Origin: Alloalcanivorax gelatiniphagus
GTDB lineage: Bacteria; Pseudomonadota; Gammaproteobacteria; Pseudomonadales; Alcanivoracaceae
Length of the DNA: 64,000 nt
Assembly: GCF_005938655.1 (NCBI RefSeq)
Contig: NZ_VCQT01000022.1
Coordinates: 1 to 64,000 of the forward strand
Reading direction: 5' to 3'
Positions 16,577 to 24,126 of this stretch are shown one piece after another. The stretch's first letter is position 1. Each line of letters starts with the position of its first letter. The notes under the pieces were generated by a model. That model saw only the letters and a program-made list of their open reading frames with translations, did no database searches and was not told the DNA's origin. The position numbers and the translations under genes were made by a program.

Positions 16577-17737
16577 TTAGTGCAGTATCCGGCGGGCCAG
16601 TACCGCGTAATCCAGCTTGTTCCGGGCCAGCGCTTCCGCCCTGCCCTTCATGGCGTCCAGATCGGCGGCGCCGGATTGAATCTCTTGCAGTGCCGCGACG
16701 ATACCGGCCTGATCGGTGACCCGCCAGCCGGTTCCGTCGGTATAGATTTCGTGCCCTTCCATGTCTTCCAGAATCAGCGCGCAGCGGCAGCACAGGCTGG
16801 TCTGCATGGTGGACGACTGGCTGCCCGGCTGCAGGTAGACGTCGGCGGCGCACAGCAGCGCTTTCAGTTGCGCCGGGCTTTGCCAGCCCAGGAAGCGCAC
16901 CCGGGGGTCCACCTGAATCAGGGCTTCCGCTTCCTCCCGGACCTCCTCCAGCAGGGAGCCGGCGATCACCAGGCGGAAGTCCGGGTCCGGCACTTCGGCA
17001 AAGGCCCGCAGGGCCTCCAGAATCTTCTTGTGCGAGGCCTGCTTGCCGGACTGCACGAACAGGGTGCCGTGGGCGGGCACCGCCAGGTCCGCCCGGATGG
17101 TCTCGCGCAGCCGCCGGTACTCGTCATCGGGCACCGGATGACCGCCCAGGGGGTAAAATTCCAGCTTGCTGTCCGGTACGCCATAGAAGTCCCGGGCGAA
17201 CCGGCCGGTGAGCGCGGAGATGTACAGGACCCGGTCGATCGCGTTCAGGCAGCGGTGCACGATGGGCCGGTAATACAGGTAGTGCAGGCCCCACTTGGAT
17301 ACCGGGCCCCGGGCGCTGTTGATAAAGTCGGTGTGGGTGTCCACGTAGAACTTCACCTCCGGGTGCGCCTGCTTGTAACGGCGCACCGTGAGCAGCTCCC
17401 AGCCGCACATACCGTGGAACAGGATGGCATCCGGGGCGAACGCTTCCAACAGTTGGTAGACACCGCGATGCACCCGCAGGCTTTTCGCCAGACGGTGGGG
17501 CAGCGCCGGGTGATACGGCAACCGCACCACGTCCACACCGTGGTCATTGCGGTAGCGTCCGGGCGCCACGAATTCCCGCTGGCGCTCGGTATTGAGCACC
17601 TGGGTGGAGGCGATCACCAGCACCTGGTGGCCCTGGCGGGCATGCTCCTCGATCAGCTCGTTTTCCTGGTAGGCCCGGTCGTCCATGTAGTAGTTGGACA
17701 GACACAAATGCGCCACTTTCCTACTCGCCCCGGTCAT
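16577..17737 (-). CDS. Glycosyltransferase family 4, inserted between wbpB and wbpE
   Basis: 386 residues from the ATG at 17737, whose ATGA overlaps the TGA of wbpE (17734-17736). The N-terminus has VAHLCLSNYYMDDRAYQENEL; the donor domain has FVQSGKQASHKKILEALRAF and AADVYLQPGSQSSTMQ in place of the common E-x7-E, so the donor-site acid is altered. The same order (GT between wbpB-like and wbpE-like genes) suggests that it transfers the sugar they make. The donor is otherwise unknown. A much longer upstream reading frame through wbpE is a frame artefact. Confidence 0.85.
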   Translation of the reverse strand: MTGASRKVAHLCLSNYYMDDRAYQENELIEEHARQGHQVLVIASTQVLNTERQREFVAPGRYRNDHGVDVVRLPYHPALPHRLAKSLRVHRGVYQLLEAFAPDAILFHGMCGWELLTVRRYKQAHPEVKFYVDTHTDFINSARGPVSKWGLHYLYYRPIVHRCLNAIDRVLYISALTGRFARDFYGVPDSKLEFYPLGGHPVPDDEYRRLRETIRADLAVPAHGTLFVQSGKQASHKKILEALRAFAEVPDPDFRLVIAGSLLEEVREEAEALIQVDPRVRFLGWQSPAQLKALLCAADVYLQPGSQSSTMQTSLCCRCALILEDMEGHEIYTDGTGWRVTDQAGIVAALQEIQSGAADLDAMKGRAEALARNKLDYAVLARRILH

Positions 17738-18822
17738 GCCAGGGCCCCGGCCAGCGCCTCCACCACCCGGTTCAGATCGTCGTCTTCCAGGTAGGGGTGC
17801 ATGGGCAGGCTCATCACCTGCCCGGCCATGGCGTCGCCCACGGGCAGGCGGGCATCCGGGTCCACCACCGCCGGCTGGCGGTTCAGCGGGATCGGGTAAT
17901 GCACCGCGGTGGGGATGCCCGCTTCCTTGAGGCGGGCCTGCACCCGGTCCCGCTCGGGCACCCGCACGGTGTACTGAGCCCAGGCGCTGACGTTGTGGGC
18001 TTCCACCACCGGGGTGGTGTCCAGGCCGGCGGCGTTCAGTTTGCCGGTGTAGGCGGCGGCCACCCGGTCCCGGCGGGCCAGCTCGTCCTCGAAGATCCCC
18101 AGCTTGGCCAGCAGAATGGCCGCCTGCAGGGTATCCAGGCGGCTGTTCAGGCCCACCCGGGCGTGGTGATAGCGGCGGTCCTGGCCGTGATTGGCGATCT
18201 GGCGGATGCGCTCCGCCAGCGTGTCGTCGCTGGTGAACAGGGCGCCCCCGTCCCCGTAGGCCCCCAGCGGCTTGCTGGGGAAGAACGAGGTAGTGGCGAT
18301 GTGGCTCAGGCTGCCGGAGCGGCGGCCCTTGTAGGTGGCGCCCAGGCTCTGGGCGGCGTCCTCGATCACCACCAGGCCGTGGCGTTCGGCCACCGCGTTG
18401 ATGGCGTCGAAGTCGGCGCACTGGCCGTACAGAGACACCGGAATAATGGCCTTGGTGCGCTGTGTGATCAGCGCTTCCAGGCCGGCCGGGTCCAGGTTGT
18501 AGGTGCGCGGGTCGATGTCCGCGTACACCGGGCGGGCACCGGTGACGGCCACCGCTTCGGCGGTGGCGATAAAGGTAAAGCCGGGGGTAATCACCTCGTC
18601 GCCGGGGCCGATACCCACGGCCATCAGGGCGATCTGCAGGGCGTCGGTGCCGTTGCCCACGCCAATACAATGGCCGGCGCCGGTAAAGGCGGCCAGCTTG
18701 TGTTCCAGCTCGGCCACTTCCGGGCCCTTGATGTACTGGCCGTGGGCCAGTACGGCCTGGATATTAGCGTCGACGGCGGCCTTGATGCGCGCCTGCTGGG
18801 CATGGAGATCAATAAACTGCAT
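17734..18822 (-). CDS. wbpE: UDP-2-acetamido-2-deoxy-3-oxo-glucuronate aminotransferase, WbpE family
   Basis: 362 residues of the DegT/DnrJ/EryC1 family. PLP-binding marks: GNGTDAL (57-63), EDAAQSLGA (154-162, D155 to the ring nitrogen) and the Schiff-base lysine K184 in SFFPSKPLG. The start [10 protein letters not shown] is characteristic of WbpE/WlbC. It would aminate C3 of the 3-keto product of WbpB using glutamate. The start at 18822 overlaps the wbpD stop (TGATG), showing tight coupling. Confidence 0.92.
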   Translation of the reverse strand: MQFIDLHAQQARIKAAVDANIQAVLAHGQYIKGPEVAELEHKLAAFTGAGHCIGVGNGTDALQIALMAVGIGPGDEVITPGFTFIATAEAVAVTGARPVYADIDPRTYNLDPAGLEALITQRTKAIIPVSLYGQCADFDAINAVAERHGLVVIEDAAQSLGATYKGRRSGSLSHIATTSFFPSKPLGAYGDGGALFTSDDTLAERIRQIANHGQDRRYHHARVGLNSRLDTLQAAILLAKLGIFEDELARRDRVAAAYTGKLNAAGLDTTPVVEAHNVSAWAQYTVRVPERDRVQARLKEAGIPTAVHYPIPLNRQPAVVDPDARLPVGDAMAGQVMSLPMHPYLEDDDLNRVVEALAGALA

Positions 18823-19403
18823 CAGCCAGCCTCTTTGGTCAGGGCCTTGCCGCGCAGTACATAAACCGCGCCGGTGTGCGGACACACCGCCCGGCCCTCG
18901 CCGTCCAGGGGCAGGTCCAGCTGCGCGCCGAACTCGCTCATCCAGCCGATCTGCCGGCCGGGCACGCCCACCACCAGGGCGTAGGCCGGCACATCCTTGT
19001 TGACCACGGCGCCGGCGCCGACAAAGGCGTGAGCGCCCACGGTGACCCCGCACACGATGGTGCAGTTGGCGCCCAGGGTGGCGCCGGTGCGAATCAGGGT
19101 GTCGCGGTATTCATCCTTGCGCTGGATAAAGGAGCGCGGGTTGTAGACGTTGGTGAACACCATGCTGGGGCCGCAGAAGACGCCGTCTTCCAGGTGCACG
19201 TTGTCGTAGATGGACACGTTGTTCTGGATCTTGCAATCGTCGCCGATGGTCACTTTATTGCCAACGAACACGTTCTGACCCATGGACACATTGCGGCCCA
19301 CCCGGGCACCGCCGCACACATGCACGAAGTGCCAGATGCGCGAGCCACTGCCGATTTGCGCGCCCTCATCGACGATGGCGCTGTCGTGTACCTGATAATC
19401 CAT
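18822..19403 (-). CDS. wbpD: N-acetyltransferase WbpD (left-handed beta-helix)
   Basis: 193 residues, the size of WbpD/WlbB. It starts [20 protein letters not shown] and continues with hexapeptide repeats ([40 protein letters not shown]) and the NVYNPRS loop. It acetylates the 3-amino group, using acetyl-CoA, to give UDP-2,3-diacetamido-2,3-dideoxy-D-glucuronate. The C-terminal tail after [11 protein letters not shown] resembles a small DNA-independent cap. It is the first gene of the wbpD-E-GT-B run. Upstream is a cassette junction, so its promoter is uncertain. Confidence 0.92.
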   Translation of the reverse strand: MDYQVHDSAIVDEGAQIGSGSRIWHFVHVCGGARVGRNVSMGQNVFVGNKVTIGDDCKIQNNVSIYDNVHLEDGVFCGPSMVFTNVYNPRSFIQRKDEYRDTLIRTGATLGANCTIVCGVTVGAHAFVGAGAVVNKDVPAYALVVGVPGRQIGWMSEFGAQLDLPLDGEGRAVCPHTGAVYVLRGKALTKEAG

Positions 19404-19444
19404 GAAACTGTCCGCCCCGAATAACAACCGCCTAGGGTACCAGC

Positions 19445-19461
19445 GGGCCCGGTCCGGGCCC
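19445..19461. repeat. Perfect GC-rich palindrome
   Basis: GGGCCCGG-T-CCGGGCCC, a perfect 8-bp inverted repeat with a one-base centre, upstream of wbpD. It may be an operator or the residue of a terminator; no T-run follows on either strand. Confidence 0.35.
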
Positions 19462-19552
19462 AGTCTCACATCAAAGCCGCAAGCCCAAGTAGGAGGAGCG
19501 GTGAACGAGACGCTTTCCAAGGCCCGCCCGGCCACTAAGGCCAAACATCTTA

Positions 19553-19620
19553 CAGGCAATCCAGCGCCGCCCGCACCACCAGCCGCTCGTCGAACTCCGC
19601 CTTGATGCGGCCGCGGGCCG
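19553..19620 (-). pseudogene. Glycosyltransferase 3'-end remnant (copy c)
   Basis: About 68 bases beginning AGGCAATCCAGCGCCGCCCG match the 3' end of the glycosyltransferase copies at 23.4 and 26.0 kb and then stop abruptly at GCGGGCCG. It separates wbpD from the GNAT pair. The region 19404-19713 otherwise contains a palindrome (19445-19461) and the promoter of the next gene. Confidence 0.75.
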
Positions 19621-19651
19621 GCACTGCTGTCAGTGATCATAATTTGACCTG

Positions 19652-19678
19652 TTGCAGGCGTGTGAAACCTGCTATAAT
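19652..19678 (+). promoter_or_regulatory. Promoter with inverted repeat for the GNAT TA pair
   Basis: A -10 box TATAAT at 19673-19678 lies behind TTGCAG (19652-19657) with a spacer of 15-16 bases. GCAGG (19654-19658) and CCTGC (19668-19672) form an inverted repeat that sits within the promoter, as expected of an antitoxin-bound operator. Confidence 0.55.
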
Positions 19679-19713
19679 AGGGCGCTCGACCACCCATTAA
19701 GAGGAGCTGCCGC

Positions 19714-19893
19714 ATGGCCACCGCATCCTTTGAAAAACGCTTTGTGGTCAAAGATAAGGAATCCATTGACCGGATTCACCAGGACTTGGCGACCCCCCGC
19801 CTTGTCAAGGTCAGGAGACGCGACTACAGAGCCGAGAACGCACGGGGGATTCAGCTATTAAAACGACAATTGTCCAACTCGGAGACCTCTTAA
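19714..19893 (+). CDS. Small antitoxin-like protein upstream of GNAT toxin
   Basis: A 59-residue basic protein read from the ATG at 19714 behind AGAGGAGCTGCCGC; it is too short for common ORF finding. It begins [20 protein letters not shown], continues [18 protein letters not shown] and ends [13 protein letters not shown]. The [11 protein letters not shown]...I.RI..DL and RGI.LLK patterns are those of a family commonly found before GNAT-type toxins, as I recall. Its 3' end overlaps the GNAT frame by about 37 bases. It runs on the plus strand, against its surroundings. Confidence 0.6.
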   Translation: MATASFEKRFVVKDKESIDRIHQDLATPRLVKVRRRDYRAENARGIQLLKRQLSNSETS

Positions 19894-20432
19894 AGGAGCT
19901 TGGTGATGACGATACCGCCAGGCTCCTTACTGCGTTCTCGTGCAATCGAAACAGAGATGTAGAAAACTTCCTCACCCACCCCTCCAAAGCCATCCGCTTC
20001 GAAAAAACGGATAACGCACGAACTTATCTGATCCTTGATGACGAGACCGGCCATATTCTTGGGTACTTTTCCATTTCGTTTAAAGAACTCGTCCTGGAAG
20101 ACCTCCAGATCAGCAAATCCAAGGTAAGGCGCCTTGACGGCATCTCAAAAAATGCGGAACGCATCCGTGCTTTTTTGATTGGTCAATTGGGAAAGAACAC
20201 ATCCATCGCTCAAAACCCGATCACTCTCGAGATAATTCTGGAAGAAATCTACGCGGTTATTTCGGAAGCACGGAATCTGATCGGCGGCCGTATTATTATT
20301 CTGGAATGTGAAGATTCACCCCAGCTTATTCAGTTGTATGAGCGCAACGGGTTCTCCCTGATCCAAACCGCGGATGAGGCACAAGCTGAGCTACGCACCA
20401 TGTATATACACGTGGCGGAGTGCGTGGATTAA
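19857..20432 (+). CDS. GNAT-fold acetyltransferase toxin, no canonical start codon
   Basis: The frame is open from 19770 to 20432 and encodes a GNAT-like protein: [23 protein letters not shown] at the N-terminus, then ARTYLILDDETGHILGYFSIS, YLIGQLG-like FLIGQLGKN, and the acetyl-CoA region ending [29 protein letters not shown] is the usual N-terminus of this family. Yet no ATG, GTG or TTG exists before 20175. I place the start at ATT (19857), 8 bases after GGGGG, as the likeliest candidate. It may instead be a mutated start, making the gene inactive. Toxic GNATs acetylate aminoacyl-tRNA; the exact activity is inferred. Confidence 0.55.
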   Translation: MKTTIVQLGDLLKELGDDDTARLLTAFSCNRNRDVENFLTHPSKAIRFEKTDNARTYLILDDETGHILGYFSISFKELVLEDLQISKSKVRRLDGISKNAERIRAFLIGQLGKNTSIAQNPITLEIILEEIYAVISEARNLIGGRIIILECEDSPQLIQLYERNGFSLIQTADEAQAELRTMYIHVAECVD

Positions 20433-20484
20433 GCTCCAGTATGAATATCTGGACGGATGCCAGATCTATTTTTCAACCAAAAAA

Positions 20485-20539
20485 TCCAGCCCCGTGCGCG
20501 GCATCCCCTCCCGGTAGGACGGCAGCACCAGCACATGGC
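20485..20539 (-). pseudogene. Glycosyltransferase internal remnant (copy d)
   Basis: About 55 bases matching the SHVLVLPSYREGMPRTVLEA region of the glycosyltransferase copies (compare 28885-28945): GTGCGCGGCATCCCCTCCC followed by GGTAGGACGGCAGCACCAGC. It then passes into AGCGCCGG and the TA block. It marks the left end of duplicated block X2. Confidence 0.75.
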
Positions 20540-20557
20540 AAGCGCCGGCGGTGATGA

Positions 20558-21136
20558 TCAGCTAACCAGGAGCTGTTCCGCCTTTTGCATTAATTCGGGG
20601 GCAGCGGCACGGCTCTGGTGGTATTCCTTGGTGCTGTTCAGCATTCGTATCGCGGAAGCCAGCGTGATAAGCGATTGCGCGGGCTCTGGTGTCGCCTGAA
20701 TTTTCCGGTTTTCCATCATCCATGCGAGAACTTCATCCGCGTGCCAAAGGGGGGTACCTCCGGATACCCGAGGCGATGGGAATCGCGTGGCGGTTCTTTT
20801 CACTTCACCTTTCGCATACTTACGCATCGCCTGCCGGGTGACTTTTGCCAGCCTGTCCGTCATCAGCTCGGCGAGCTCAGATAAATTAAGCAAATCCGGC
20901 CCTGCAGAGACCAATCGCGCTTCTGGGATAGCCGTTTTTACGTCTCGCACGGCGGTTTGCAACGCTTCCCAGGCGGTCGGCACTTCTCGGTTGAAGTCGA
21001 GGGACAGATAGCCGTGGGAGGCGAGGCCGACCAAGGCATCGTCACAGCCTGCCTCGAACAGAGCGTCCAGCCAGAGTTCGGGGTCGGCCTCGCCGTCAGG
21101 AAGCTGAAAATGAAGCTGGAATTCAAACGTACTCAT
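20558..21136 (-). CDS. HTH antitoxin of HicA-like TA pair, copy X2 (orphan)
   Basis: 192 residues, identical to copy X1 except for four substitutions, and equally intact. The neighbouring toxin is broken here (21133-21223), so this antitoxin is an orphan. It could still act as a repressor at the two matching operators (11367-11386 and 21259-21278), giving cross-regulation and protection against the X1 toxin. Confidence 0.7.
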   Translation of the reverse strand: MSTFEFQLHFQLPDGEADPELWLDALFEAGCDDALVGLASHGYLSLDFNREVPTAWEALQTAVRDVKTAIPEARLVSAGPDLLNLSELAELMTDRLAKVTRQAMRKYAKGEVKRTATRFPSPRVSGGTPLWHADEVLAWMMENRKIQATPEPAQSLITLASAIRMLNSTKEYHQSRAAAPELMQKAEQLLVS

Positions 21137-21223
21137 TCCCCACCTCCGGTGTACTTACACTTTTCCACCCATTTATTGAAGCGCCATTTCGATGGCCGCC
21201 TTGGGATGCTTTCCACGCGCCAT
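21133..21223 (-). pseudogene. HicA-like toxin, copy X2, internally deleted
   Basis: The ATG at 21223 gives MARGKHPKAAIEMALQ and then a TAA stop after 16 codons. Relative to copy X1, 167 bases are missing, so the frame is lost and the Cys cluster is gone; the last codons match X1 again. The ribosome site and operator upstream are retained. Confidence 0.8.
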
Positions 21224-21258
21224 ATCGATCTCCCCCCAAAACCTATTGTTTCTTATTT

Positions 21259-21278
21259 TTGTTGTCAAGTGACAACAA
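21259..21278. promoter_or_regulatory. Operator of HicA-like TA pair X2
   Basis: TTGTTGTC-AAGT-GACAACAA is the same 8+8 palindrome as in X1, with one centre base changed. It lies 36 bases upstream of the truncated toxin's ATG, at the same distance as in X1. Confidence 0.65.
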
Positions 21279-21301
21279 ATCCAATGAGATCGAGGCTTAG
21301 A

Positions 21302-21460
21302 GAATCAGGTCCCAGCCCCCGCACCATCTCGTTGTGCGCGAACAGCAGCCTGTAGCCGGAACACTGATCCTATAACCAGTATAAGCGGCAAGCGGACCAG
21401 CATCTGTCAGCCAAAACGGAAAAGGATGTAAGCCTAAGCGGACGCAGGCTTGGGGGTTAC
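21302..21460 (-). repeat. Boundary repeat copy C
   Basis: Matches copy B from GAATCAGGTC through CGCAGGCTTGGGGG, with a deletion that removes the Rpn start codon and ribosome site. The right-hand junction abuts the 3' end of the AbiEii gene instead of a glycosyltransferase fragment. The stretch 21137-21456 therefore holds only a toxin remnant, an operator and this repeat. Confidence 0.75.
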
Positions 21461-22440
21461 GGACTGGCAAGGCGCTCCAAAACGTCACCTAGCCGTTCCA
21501 GCAATTGAACAATTTCATCCGAGTCGGGAAGGTCACCTCCGTATACCATTTTGGAAAAAGGGCCTTCGAACTCAGCGGCAACCAGAGCCCAGGTGGCGCG
21601 TGGCTCGGCGAAAAGTGGGGCCTCGTGAAGAGGCTCGTCGAGCCAGGCACTGGCGCCGGCGAAAACTCGCCTGTCCGCGTCACAAACGGCAACCAACATC
21701 CGCTCAAAACTCTGGTTATCCAGCCACTGAACATGCTCTTCGTTACGAAAAATCATGCACAGGTCGTAAACGTGGCGGATCCTTAGTTTCAGGTAGCTCT
21801 CATCACCGCCTTCCCGACTTGCCCTCACCAACGCAATGACTTTTTCCGCAGCCGTGCGTTGGACATCCAGAACCTTCAGCCGGAAAGGCTGAAGCTCATA
21901 ACGTTCCACCAACTCCGCATTGCCGGACCCGATTAAGTACTCGGCCACCAGCGACTGGATCTCTTCTACGGAATGGGGTTCTGGAGCAGCCATGGCGTTG
22001 ACCTCCAAAAGCAGTACGTCAGAGGCATGGCCCAGATCCGCGTCTTCATCTTGTCTCGGGTATTGATAATAGGTTTTGCGGAAATTTCCTTGCTTGGATT
22101 CGCCAGGATGATCAGGAAGATAGGTCAGGCCCGCGGTGATGTCCTTGCCCACCGCCTTTAAGCGTTTTCTTCTTTTTGAGCCACCCCATTCTGTATTGCA
22201 AACGGCCAGGTCCACGTCCTCTGAAAATCGATGAATAAGACCGTGAACCTTGGAAAGCGACGTGCCGCCTTTGAATACAAAGTCATCGCAATGCGAGGAG
22301 GCCGCCAGGTTGGCAAGAACCCAGGTTACCCAATAATCCTTTTCCACGTAGGCCTGAGGCAGCCCCATCGAATCGGCAGCGGTCAAAACCATCTCTTCGA
22401 AAACGTCCTTGTCTTCGTGCAATTTCACCCAATTCTCCAT
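21457..22440 (-). CDS. abiEii: AbiEii/AbiGii-family nucleotidyltransferase toxin
   Basis: 327 residues, full length. The nucleotidyltransferase motif KGGTSLSKVHGLIHRFSEDVDL (57-78) keeps both aspartates (DVD), and RTAAEKVIALV (near residue 188) is the second conserved block. AbiEii-type toxins transfer nucleotides to RNA targets and act with AbiEi in abortive phage resistance (type IV TA). It overlaps the upstream gene by 16 bases. Contrast the damaged relative at 6177-6902. Confidence 0.85.
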   Translation of the reverse strand: MENWVKLHEDKDVFEEMVLTAADSMGLPQAYVEKDYWVTWVLANLAASSHCDDFVFKGGTSLSKVHGLIHRFSEDVDLAVCNTEWGGSKRRKRLKAVGKDITAGLTYLPDHPGESKQGNFRKTYYQYPRQDEDADLGHASDVLLLEVNAMAAPEPHSVEEIQSLVAEYLIGSGNAELVERYELQPFRLKVLDVQRTAAEKVIALVRASREGGDESYLKLRIRHVYDLCMIFRNEEHVQWLDNQSFERMLVAVCDADRRVFAGASAWLDEPLHEAPLFAEPRATWALVAAEFEGPFSKMVYGGDLPDSDEIVQLLERLGDVLERLASP

Positions 22441-23153
22441 TTTTCGCGTAAAGGCCAGACCCGGGGGTCTAGCGGAACTTTGTAGCGGCTTAACGGGTTC
22501 AGCGAGTTTTCCAACCCCTGGAAGTCGCCTTGATCAAGGGTTTCCAGTACCAGGCCCAGTAATGCTCGAACCATGGGCGGATAGAACTGAATGGCGAGCT
22601 CCACCGTACGAGACAAAAGGTCACCCTCGAGGTTCTCAATGCGGAGCACCAACCTCTGGAGTGTCGCTTGCGGCGTCGCATCTGGAATACGGCGGATATC
22701 CTTCAATGCGTCAAGCAATTCCAATGCCGGCACATCTTGCTTGTTGACGGGCGCCCGGGCAGCGACCAGGCGCAGCGAGAGAGTCTTCAATTCCACGCTT
22801 GTAGCAGAACCGCCACGGGCGAGAGTGACCACTCTTGGCACCTGCGTCGTCAGCCCCAGACGGTTATACAAACTTGCGCCGGTGACATACCCCACCTGGC
22901 TCCCGCCACGGTACAGAAACGCTCGCAACTTTTCCGAGTCCTTCAGCGGCACTTCGCCAAGCAGGCCTCGGCGAGGCTTATAAAATTGCCCCTTTCTCAA
23001 TCGCTTTAGCTCGCCCGCCTGAACCATACGGCTAATCGCCTTCACCACGGCGCCCGGCGATTGCCGATAGACGGGCAAAGCGTCATAACCGAATACACGG
23101 CCTTCGGGCGCTCGAGAAATCTGGCTAAGGACCTGGGCCTGGATACTGCTCAT
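22425..23153 (-). CDS. abiEi: AbiEi-like (DUF6088) antitoxin
   Basis: 242 residues. The N-terminal winged helix is typical: PVYRQSPGAVVKAISRMVQAGELKRLRKGQFYKP (about residues 28-61). This is followed by the SRMV/GxYxK-type strand and a helical C-terminus. DUF6088/AbiEi antitoxins repress their operon and neutralise AbiEii without direct contact. It precedes and overlaps the AbiEii gene, the standard order. Confidence 0.82.
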   Translation of the reverse strand: MSSIQAQVLSQISRAPEGRVFGYDALPVYRQSPGAVVKAISRMVQAGELKRLRKGQFYKPRRGLLGEVPLKDSEKLRAFLYRGGSQVGYVTGASLYNRLGLTTQVPRVVTLARGGSATSVELKTLSLRLVAARAPVNKQDVPALELLDALKDIRRIPDATPQATLQRLVLRIENLEGDLLSRTVELAIQFYPPMVRALLGLVLETLDQGDFQGLENSLNPLSRYKVPLDPRVWPLREKWRIG

Positions 23154-23298
23154 AGCTCACCTCCGGCTGGTCATTTTATGGCCATCGCGCAGCGAGAGCA
23201 AGTTTTTTAGGGCAAAAACATGACAACTCCACGAACACCAGAGCACCAGATGGACAGCAGCGGTGGCGGGGCGCCCTCTCGCCACTACGCCGCCTCTC

Positions 23299-23400
23299 GA
23301 ACTGATCTTATGACCAGTATAAACAGCAAGCGGGCCAGCATCTGTCAGCCAAAACGGAAAAGGATGTAAGCCTAAGCGGACGCAGGCTTGGGGGGTTACG
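23299..23400 (-). repeat. Boundary repeat copy D
   Basis: Carries the TATGACCAGTATAA block, the conserved CAGCAAGCGGGCCAGCATCT...GGACGCAGGCTTGGGGGG segment and the same right-hand junction as copy B, abutting the glycosyltransferase fragment at 23401. It lacks the Rpn coding part. The 23154-23298 stretch to its left is not recognised. Confidence 0.75.
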
Positions 23401-24058
23401 GGCGGGCGCCCTCGAGGCAATCCAGCGCCGCCCGCACCACCAGCCGCTCGTCGAACTCCGCCTCGATGCGGCGGCGGGCAGCCTGCCCCGCCGCCGCCAG
23501 GGTCTCGGGGGGCAGCGCCAGGCAGTCCTGCATACAGGCGGCCAGGGACTCGGCGCTCTTCACCTCGCACAACCAGCCGGTTTCGCCGTTCACCACCGCC
23601 TGGCGACAGCCAGGCACGTCGGTGACGATGGCGGGCCGGCCCATGGACGCGGCCTCCAGCACCGTGCGCGGCATGCCCTCCCGGTAGGACGGCAGTACCA
23701 GCACATGGCTCTCGGCGATAAAGGGCCGCACATCGTCCTGCTCGCCCAGATACTCGACCACGCCCTCCTCCCGCCAGCGTTCCATCTCCTCCGGCAGGAT
23801 GGCACTGCTGTTACTCACCCCCTGGGGCCCGATCAGCAGAAAACGCACGTCCGGATGCCGCCGAGCCACCTGCGCGGCGGCGGCCACGTACTCCCGCACG
23901 CCCTTATCACCGATCAGCCGCGCCACCATCACAAAGGTGAACGGCCCCTCGGACGGCAACACACTGAACGGGAACCGAACCGTATCCATCCCGGCCCCGG
24001 GCAACAGCACCGTGGGCGTGTCCCTCAGCAGGCCGGTGGCCTGAAAGGTCCGCAGATT
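23401..24058 (-). pseudogene. Glycosyltransferase C-terminal fragment (copy e)
   Basis: Encodes the C-terminal donor domain of a GT4 enzyme, from LRTFQATGLL through FVMVARLIGDKGVREYV and SHVLVLPSYREGMPRTVLEA to AALDCLEGARP and a stop. The N-terminal acceptor domain is absent, with unrelated sequence upstream. Bases 23625-23955 look identical to 26260-26590 by eye. This argues for recent duplication or gene conversion. The E-x7-E donor region is intact, but half the enzyme is missing. Confidence 0.85.
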
Positions 24059-24126
24059 GATAACTTGACGCCAAGGAGGGATAAAGATTCTGGGGTAACA
24101 AAGAGGGAGGAACGGAGACCCGGGGT

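Noticed and set aside
16577-18670. A 697-codon minus-strand frame joining the GT gene to upstream sequence
   Set aside because: The upstream part is another frame of wbpE; the real start is the ATGA overlap at 17737.
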